Shown here piece after piece: positions 6,713 through 10,554 of a stretch of 10,554 nt of DNA (positions within the stretch are counted from its first letter, which is position 1; the number at the start of each line of letters is the position of its first letter). The stretch is from DASZHC01 sp035938215 (GTDB taxonomy: Bacteria > Verrucomicrobiota > Verrucomicrobiia > Chthoniobacterales > JAFAMB01): contig DASZHC010000037.1 in assembly GCA_035938215.1 (NCBI GenBank), positions 1-10,554 of the forward strand. Reading direction: 5' to 3'. The notes under the pieces are model-generated. The model was not told where the DNA came from. It saw only the letters and a list, made by a program, of their open reading frames with translations, and made no database searches. Position numbers and translations under genes: made by a program.

Positions 6713-7195
6713 TTATCTTCTCGGAATGCCGCTGATCGTTGCCCCTGGCGAGACTCCGTTGCGCTTAAACCAACCCTCGTTGACCTCCAGAGCGAATGCG
6801 ACTTGGCCGGAAGCGCTCCCGACTGGAGTTTCATCGAGTGGTTTCAACGATTCAATCTCGAGGATTTTGCCCGCCGAATCGATGTAGGCGATCGAAAGCG
6901 GTATTTTCGTGTTTCTCATCCAGAAGGAAGCCGTTTGCGGTTTTTCAAAAACAAATAGCATGCCATGATCCTTGGGCAAAGAATCCCGAAACATGAGTCC
7001 GTTTGCCGATGTCTGGGGGGTATCCGCAATCTCCGCGAAAAGAGAAGAATCCGCTATTTTGAGTTGGACGACCCTGAGGCCAAAAGGGCTCGAATCGGAA
7101 TTCTTCTGCTCACAGGCTGATAAGCCAAGCATCCAGCACAGCGCAAGGAACGCAATTCGCGCCTCACTCCAAAAGACTTGTGCAACGATATTCAC
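6713..7195 (-). CDS. DUF192 family lipoprotein (downstream paralogue)
   Basis: This is a 160-residue protein beginning with GTG at 7195. Residues 14-27 are hydrophobic and end in the lipobox LSAC, with C28 as the likely lipidated cysteine, so it should be an exported lipoprotein. The DUF192 domain fills residues 40-158: GLMFRDSLPKDHGMLFVFEK, SFWMRNTKIPLSIAYID, GKILEIESLKPLDE and YALEV-like FALEVNEGWF. DUF192 is a small beta-rich fold of unknown function found in bacteria and archaea. The start overlaps the preceding paralogue by 32 bases and the stop is two bases from polX, so the three are co-transcribed. The domain is clearly similar to its neighbour's, and the pair looks like a tandem duplication. 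No Shine-Dalgarno sequence is seen. The start is less sure than the gene, since the only ATG near (residue 22) would cut the signal sequence. Confidence 0.85.
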   Translation of the reverse strand: MNIVAQVFWSEARIAFLALCWMLGLSACEQKNSDSSPFGLRVVQLKIADSSLFAEIADTPQTSANGLMFRDSLPKDHGMLFVFEKPQTASFWMRNTKIPLSIAYIDSAGKILEIESLKPLDETPVGSASGQVAFALEVNEGWFKRNGVSPGATISGIPRR

Positions 7196-7778
7196 CGCTT
7201 ACATGGCGTTGTGACGTGTCGCTCACCGGCGGCATTCCATAAATTCTTGCTCCCAGCCGAATGCCGTGGTGGCCGAACCAGCCCGAATTCACTTCCAACG
7301 CATAGGCGACGGTACTGGAAATGCTTGAGATGTAAGTCTTATCGAACGGCTTCATCGATCTGATCTCCAAGATCCGCCCCTGGCTGTCGACAAAGGCAAT
7401 CGATAAGGGTATGCGAGTATTCTTCATCCAGAATGTTGCCTGGGCCGGAGGATCGAATACGAACAACATCGCTGAGTTTTCGGGAAGGTATTTGCGAAAC
7501 ATCAGTCCTCTTTCCCTTTTGGCTGTCGTGTCAGCCAACTCAGCCTCAACCGGGACCAATTGAGCGTTCCCGGCAATCTGGAGGCGAATAACGACCTTTT
7601 TGTGAGAATCCGGGGCCAAAACCAGGCTCTCCTGCTCCGCCAATTCAAAAGTCGCCCGTGCGAGGGGGGTGGCGGAATATTCTGCAAGAAAGCTCCAAGC
7701 CGGCAATCCAGGAACGGCGCCAAGAATTTGCACGGCCAATATCGAAGCTAGTGTCCTGTCCCCGAAATAGTCTCGCAT
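7164..7778 (-). CDS. DUF192 family exported protein (upstream paralogue)
   Basis: The ATG at 7778 gives 204 residues. The frame is open further, to a TTG at 7820 that overlaps purK, but the ATG places a signal-like stretch, LASILAVQILGAVPGLPAW, directly after a short charged start, so I prefer it. No lipobox cysteine is present, so the protein is probably secreted or anchored by its signal sequence rather than lipidated. The DUF192 domain spans about 65-185, with RGLMFRKYLPENSAMLFVFD, FWMKNTRIPLSIAFVD, GRILEIRSMKPFDK and VAYALEVNSGWF. It has an extra tail of about 20 polar residues after the domain that its paralogue lacks. It starts 22 bases after the purK stop and overlaps the next DUF192 gene by 32 bases. 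Its biochemical role is unknown. Confidence 0.87.
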   Translation of the reverse strand: MRDYFGDRTLASILAVQILGAVPGLPAWSFLAEYSATPLARATFELAEQESLVLAPDSHKKVVIRLQIAGNAQLVPVEAELADTTAKRERGLMFRKYLPENSAMLFVFDPPAQATFWMKNTRIPLSIAFVDSQGRILEIRSMKPFDKTYISSISSTVAYALEVNSGWFGHHGIRLGARIYGMPPVSDTSQRHVSGEYRCTSLLE

Positions 7779-7800
7779 ATTAATGGTGATCTCGTTGCGT

Positions 7801-8988
7801 TCAAAGTGGGCCGCCGGCAAGAGGGTCCGAGGCGGACTGATACCTTAATTCTTTGTTATGAATAAGTGCCTGCCTTATATCGAGGGCCTGGCTCAGTGCT
7901 GCTTCGATGGTCTCACCCAGCACGCAATAGTGTCCCATTTTCCTGCCCGGACGCGGCTCCAATTTCCCGTACAGATGAAGCTTGGCTCTCGGGTGTCGGA
8001 CAATAAGTTTCCAATCGGGCGCGCCGACTGCATCCCAAAGATCTCCAAAAAGATTAACCATTACGACGGGACACAGCAGGTCGGGAGATCCAAAGGGCAG
8101 ACCGCAAACCGCTCGCAATTGCTGTTCAAACTGGCTTGTTACGCACGCATCAAATGTATAGTGGCCGGAGTTATGAGGACGCGGAGCAAGCTCATTGACT
8201 AACAAGCTGCCGCCCTGAGTTAGAAAGAATTCGACGGTAATCAATCCGACCACATCGAGGTCGTTGGCGATACTCTGCGCAATCGACCGAGCAAGAAGGG
8301 CGATTTCAGGTGCAATTCTACCCGGTGCAATCGAATGACTAAGAATATGTTTGAAATGAATGTTCTCGGAGGCTGGAAACGAGCAGGTATTGCCTCTTTC
8401 ATCACGTGCGCATATAACCGAAAGTTCATGCTCAAATGAAATCCACTTTTCCAAAACGGCGCGCTCAGAGGAGAATTCTTTAAAATCAAAATGTTCGCCC
8501 ATGACGATCTTCCTCTGCCCTTTCCCATCGTAGCCGAAATCGGCTGTTTTAAGAACACAGGGACTGCCAATTTCATCGATGGCTGCGTCGAGTTCTGCCT
8601 GATTTGAAACAATCGCAAAGGGTGTATGCGGATACTGATGATTGCGAAGAAAATTCTTTTCCCGTTCCCGATTCTGGCATATATGCAGAACCTCTGCGCG
8701 AGGATGCACCGGTTTTTTTTGCGAAATCCGGTTTACGACTTCTGCCGGGATGTTCTCGAATTCAAAGGTCACAACATCGACCGAATCAACAAACTCATCG
8801 AGCAGAGGTCCTTCGGTAAAAGAGCCGTTAAATTCACGGTCCGATATCTGGCCGGCCGGACTGTCGGGAGAGGGCTCGAACGTATGGACTCGATATCCCA
8901 TTCTTCGGGCGGCGATGCCGAACATTCGGCCTAACTGGCCTCCTCCCAGGAGGCCAATCGTCGAACCTGGCGCTATTACCGTTTCCAT
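7801..8988 (-). CDS. purK: N5-carboxyaminoimidazole ribonucleotide synthase
   Basis: PurK uses ATP and bicarbonate to carboxylate aminoimidazole ribonucleotide in purine synthesis; PurE then rearranges the product. The 395-residue protein is an ATP-grasp enzyme of normal size. It has the N-terminal motif LLGGGQLGRM (13-22), FEFENIP (75-81), the ATP-grasp loop LKTADFGYDGKGQ (146-158), EKWISFEHELSVI (180-192), the metal and substrate motif NELAPRPHNSGHYTFDAC (in 265-282) with SQFEQ, and KMGHYCVLG (350-358) near the end. The ATG at 8988 is used because the frame further upstream only reads through the 88-base repeat element. No Shine-Dalgarno sequence is visible. It is the first gene of a four-gene unit with two DUF192 genes and polX. 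purE, commonly adjacent, is not found on either side within the window. Confidence 0.95.
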   Translation of the reverse strand: METVIAPGSTIGLLGGGQLGRMFGIAARRMGYRVHTFEPSPDSPAGQISDREFNGSFTEGPLLDEFVDSVDVVTFEFENIPAEVVNRISQKKPVHPRAEVLHICQNREREKNFLRNHQYPHTPFAIVSNQAELDAAIDEIGSPCVLKTADFGYDGKGQRKIVMGEHFDFKEFSSERAVLEKWISFEHELSVICARDERGNTCSFPASENIHFKHILSHSIAPGRIAPEIALLARSIAQSIANDLDVVGLITVEFFLTQGGSLLVNELAPRPHNSGHYTFDACVTSQFEQQLRAVCGLPFGSPDLLCPVVMVNLFGDLWDAVGAPDWKLIVRHPRAKLHLYGKLEPRPGRKMGHYCVLGETIEAALSQALDIRQALIHNKELRYQSASDPLAGGPL

Positions 8989-9017
8989 GCTTTGAATGTG
9001 AAGAGAACTGTTCCAGG

Positions 9018-9105
9018 ATCCTTGAAAAGCAAAACTGGTTGCAAATGAGTCAAGTTTTTTGTGTATCCGCACATTAATTATTTGGCGGTTTTGCTTTTCA
9101 AGGAT
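9018..9105. repeat. Complete 88-base inverted-repeat element (copy B)
   Basis: The left arm atccttgaaaagcaaaac (9018-9035) and the right arm 9088-9105 are perfect 18-base inverted repeats. The 52 bases between them include atgagtca and tatccgcacatt. The first 58 bases match copy A near nadC (50 of 59 alignment columns). No open frame of note lies inside. Terminal inverted repeats, small size, no coding capacity and two intergenic copies suggest a MITE-like or other palindromic dispersed element. It lies upstream of purK, 30 bases from its ATG, but relative to the downstream gene its orientation is opposite to that of copy A, which argues against a conserved leader or promoter function. No duplicated target site is visible around this copy. 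Confidence 0.75.
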
Positions 9106-9386
9106 TCTATAAGCGGGACCGCGAAAATCATATAAAGATACCGGATTCCCGCAACACCTGTAAACGCATGCACGAACCAAGGGCCGAAACGCAGCGTGCT
9201 GCGCGGGGATTTGCCCGGACCTTTAACTTTCACAAATTTCAGTCCCGCAAGAGCGAGGCCGCTTCACCCCAGTCGACGCTGCTCCCAGCGCGACCGCTCC
9301 ACCCATTACCTCGCCGGTCTGAGGCGCGGCCTCGCTTGTTGCACAACGAAAATCTGTTGGCTCTTCAGCGTTGAACCTTGCACCAT
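9078..9386 (-). pseudogene. Possible broken small membrane-protein gene
   Basis: On the minus strand an ATG at 9386 starts a frame (MVQGSTLKSQQIFVVQQ...) that meets a TAA after about 26 codons and a TGA at 9266-9264. The same frame then stays open to a TAA at 9080-9078. The last part reads like real coding sequence: GLALAGLKFVKVKG, then STLRFGPWFVHAFTGVAG and IRYLYMIFAVPLIESLK, with hydrophobic stretches suggestive of a membrane segment. Its last ten or so codons come from the right arm of repeat copy B. Between the two halves another minus-strand frame reads TGEVMGGAVALGAASTG. The interruption is bounded by the 11-base inverted repeat described separately. I do not recognise the protein. It may be a decayed gene, a frame with compensating shifts, or chance. 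This entry also accounts for most of the otherwise gene-free 9106-9411 interval. Confidence 0.3.
9252..9336. repeat. 11-base inverted repeat around a 63-base GC-rich segment
   Basis: agcgaggccgc at 9252-9262 is perfectly complementary to gcggcctcgct at 9326-9336, with 63 bases between them. No T-run follows on either strand, so it is not a standard terminator. It sits exactly where the minus-strand frame described above is interrupted. Confidence 0.6.
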
Positions 9387-9411
9387 CTTATGCTTAGTGC
9401 TCGGTGAAGTG

Positions 9412-9927
9412 GTGCCAGAATGGGAAATCAAAGCGCGCGCTCACCAATGCGCGAAGTCCGAAGAACCTTTTACCGATGGCGCGGTCATTTACACGCTGCT
9501 CTATCGAGATCGGAACGGATTTCGCCGAGAGGATGTTTCGGAACAGGCATGGCTGGAGATTAAGGATAAGGTTACGCCCTTTTCTTTTTGGAAATCAAGG
9601 TACGAAGCGCCCGCGCCGCCTGTGCCGGAGCCTGTTGCAAAGGAATCCGGCGAGGCTCTGCTTCGCAAATTGTTGCATGAGGATCGTCCAGGGCATGTCA
9701 ACGCCCGGTACGTGCTGTCGATTATGTTAGAGCGCAAGAAGACCTTAAAGCAGGTTGATGTCAGGGAAAACGGCGGCGCAAAATACCTGATTTATGAACA
9801 CACCAGGACCGGCGAGGTATTCATTATCGAGGATCCGCGATTGAAATTGGATCAACTGGATTCCTTGCAGAAGGAAGTTTATGCGCTATTGGCCCCTCAA
9901 GCCCAGACGCCGCAGTCGCAATCGTAG
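9412..9927 (+). CDS. Conserved-looking protein of unknown function
   Basis: From the GTG at 9412 the product has 171 residues. I do not recognise a named domain. The N-terminal part (1-62) reads WEIKARAHQCAKSEEPFTDG, then IYTLLYRD, FRREDVSEQAWLEI and FSFWKSRY; the tryptophans, a cysteine and the R-E-D motif give it the look of a small folded domain that handles one ligand or metal. A proline-rich linker (PAPPVPEP, 67-74) leads to a helical region containing RYVLSIMLERKKTLKQV, then YLIYEHTRTGEVFIIEDPRL and a Gln/Ser-rich tail. There is no signal peptide or membrane segment, so it is probably cytoplasmic. In-frame GTGs at 9397 and 9409 are alternative starts; the frame runs open to 9196 but that part is low-complexity Arg- and Cys-rich sequence unlike a protein start. 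I recall similar unnamed proteins from Verrucomicrobia and Planctomycetes, but could not confirm this. Confidence 0.7.
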   Translation: MPEWEIKARAHQCAKSEEPFTDGAVIYTLLYRDRNGFRREDVSEQAWLEIKDKVTPFSFWKSRYEAPAPPVPEPVAKESGEALLRKLLHEDRPGHVNARYVLSIMLERKKTLKQVDVRENGGAKYLIYEHTRTGEVFIIEDPRLKLDQLDSLQKEVYALLAPQAQTPQSQS

Positions 9928-9954
9928 CTGGGCTCTAATCTGCGTTGACAATAT

Positions 9955-9982
9955 TTGCGGGTTTTAGCGCCGACTGTAGAAT
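9955..9982 (+). promoter_or_regulatory. Candidate promoter for the dus gene
   Basis: TTGCGG (9955-9960), 16 bases, then TAGAAT (9977-9982), nearly the same hexamers and the same spacing as before nadC. Transcription would start around 9989, only a few bases before the ATG at 9993, giving a leaderless or near-leaderless message; no Shine-Dalgarno sequence precedes that ATG. The nearby TTGACA at 9945-9950 is 26 bases from TAGAAT, too far to pair with it. Confidence 0.3.
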
Positions 9983-9992
9983 AACCGGTTGC

Positions 9993-10554
9993 ATGCTGCC
10001 CTGGTTCCACAACAAGAAGCCCGTTTATCTTGCGCCGATGGCGGGCGTGACAGATTCCATATTCAGAAGGCTGTGCAAGGAACAAGGCGCGGACGTTCTC
10101 GTGTCCGAATTTGTGTCTGCAGATGGTATCTTGCACAGGAATCGGCGCACCAGGGATATGCTTAAGTTCCTGCCGGAGGAGAGACCGATCGGGGTCCAAT
10201 TGTTTGGAGCCGAACCGGATCGTTTGGCTGACGCCGCGAAGGCGGTTATCGACTGGGTGCAGCCGGATTTCATTGACCTCAACTTCGGTTGTCCGGTCAA
10301 CAAGGTCGTTTGCAAACATGGAGGCTCCGCGTTGCTCAGGGATTGCCCTCTTCTGGAAAGGGTAGCTTCGACGGTGGTACGAGCAGTTGCCCCTATACCC
10401 GTCACCGCGAAAATTCGGTTGGGTTGGAGTCAGGAAACAATTAATGCCATGTCAACCGCAACTATCCTGGAAAGTGTTGGAATTGCCGCCATAGCGGTGC
10501 ATGGCCGGACAAAGGAACAGGGGTATTCCGGCGTTGCGGACTGGCAGGCGATTG
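9993..10554 (+). CDS. dusB: tRNA-dihydrouridine synthase (5' part)
   Basis: Dus enzymes reduce specific uridines in tRNA to dihydrouridine using FMN and NADPH. The first 187 residues are present and the window ends in frame. The N-terminal FMN barrel shows VYLAPMAGVTDSIFRRLCKE (in 11-30), VSEFVSADGI, PIGVQLFGAEPDRLADAA, DLNFGCPVNKVVCKHGGSALL (in 95-115) with catalytic C100, TAKIRLGW (138-145, FMN-phosphate lysine K140) and AVHGRTKEQGYSGVADW (168-184). DLNFGCP and HGRT identify the family with certainty; the DusB subgroup is the usual form in non-proteobacteria and is the likely one. The ATG at 9993 puts the first barrel strand at residue 11, as expected. The gene upstream ends 65 bases before it, with a promoter candidate between, so dus may have its own transcript. 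Confidence 0.95.
   Translation, partial: MLPWFHNKKPVYLAPMAGVTDSIFRRLCKEQGADVLVSEFVSADGILHRNRRTRDMLKFLPEERPIGVQLFGAEPDRLADAAKAVIDWVQPDFIDLNFGCPVNKVVCKHGGSALLRDCPLLERVASTVVRAVAPIPVTAKIRLGWSQETINAMSTATILESVGIAAIAVHGRTKEQGYSGVADWQAI

Noticed and set aside
9018..9105. Copy B as a tRNA, riboswitch or transcription terminator
   Set aside because: No cloverleaf or known riboswitch core is visible, there is no T-run, and the copies have opposite orientation relative to their neighbouring genes.
9196..9411. N-terminal extension of the gene at 9412-9927
   Set aside because: The extension is Arg-, Pro- and Cys-rich without structure, and the opposite strand has the more protein-like frame; internal GTG starts fit better.
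9945..9950. Perfect -35 hexamer TTGACA before dus
   Set aside because: No acceptable -10 lies 15-19 bases downstream; the nearest good one is 26 bases away.

Overview
The window looks like a stretch of an ordinary bacterial chromosome of moderate GC content. The gene set is a PhoB/PhoR-like pair, NadC, BirA, a PHP-containing family X polymerase, PurK, secreted DUF192 proteins and a Dus enzyme. Together with scarce Shine-Dalgarno sequences and many GTG or TTG starts, this suggests a member of the Verrucomicrobiota or a related PVC lineage. That placement is inference from gene content and style, since no rRNA or marker tree is available here. I recognise no phage, CRISPR, toxin or conjugation genes.

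Layout. Bases 1-241 hold the unidentified 3' end of a plus-strand reading frame, followed by a strong hairpin plus T-run (317-383). Next comes a plus-strand run: a two-component pair with a 4-base overlap (429-2392), a 164-base gap carrying one copy of a short dispersed repeat, then nadC and birA with an 8-base overlap, and a small soluble histidine kinase-like gene whose best start has a good ribosome binding site. A convergent 50-base gap separates these from a minus-strand operon, transcribed right to left: purK, two tandem DUF192 paralogues, polX. The second, complete copy of the repeat, an 88-base element with 18-base perfect terminal inverted repeats, lies upstream of purK. The remaining ~300 bases contain a broken minus-strand reading frame around an 11-base inverted repeat. 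The window ends with an unidentified conserved-looking plus-strand gene and the 5' part of a dus gene.

How the genes fit together. The kinase and regulator at 429-2392 should form one phosphorelay, by family probably phosphate or envelope related, but no pst or phoU gene is visible. nadC and birA both serve cofactor metabolism (NAD; biotin attachment). The purK operon mixes purine synthesis, two exported small proteins and DNA repair, with no obvious functional link beyond tight spacing.

The least explained items are the repeat family, the broken frame beside its complete copy, the altered H-box of the orphan kinase, a possible frameshift at the end of birA, and a perfect palindrome inside the candidate phoB promoter. 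No convincing new multi-gene system was found.
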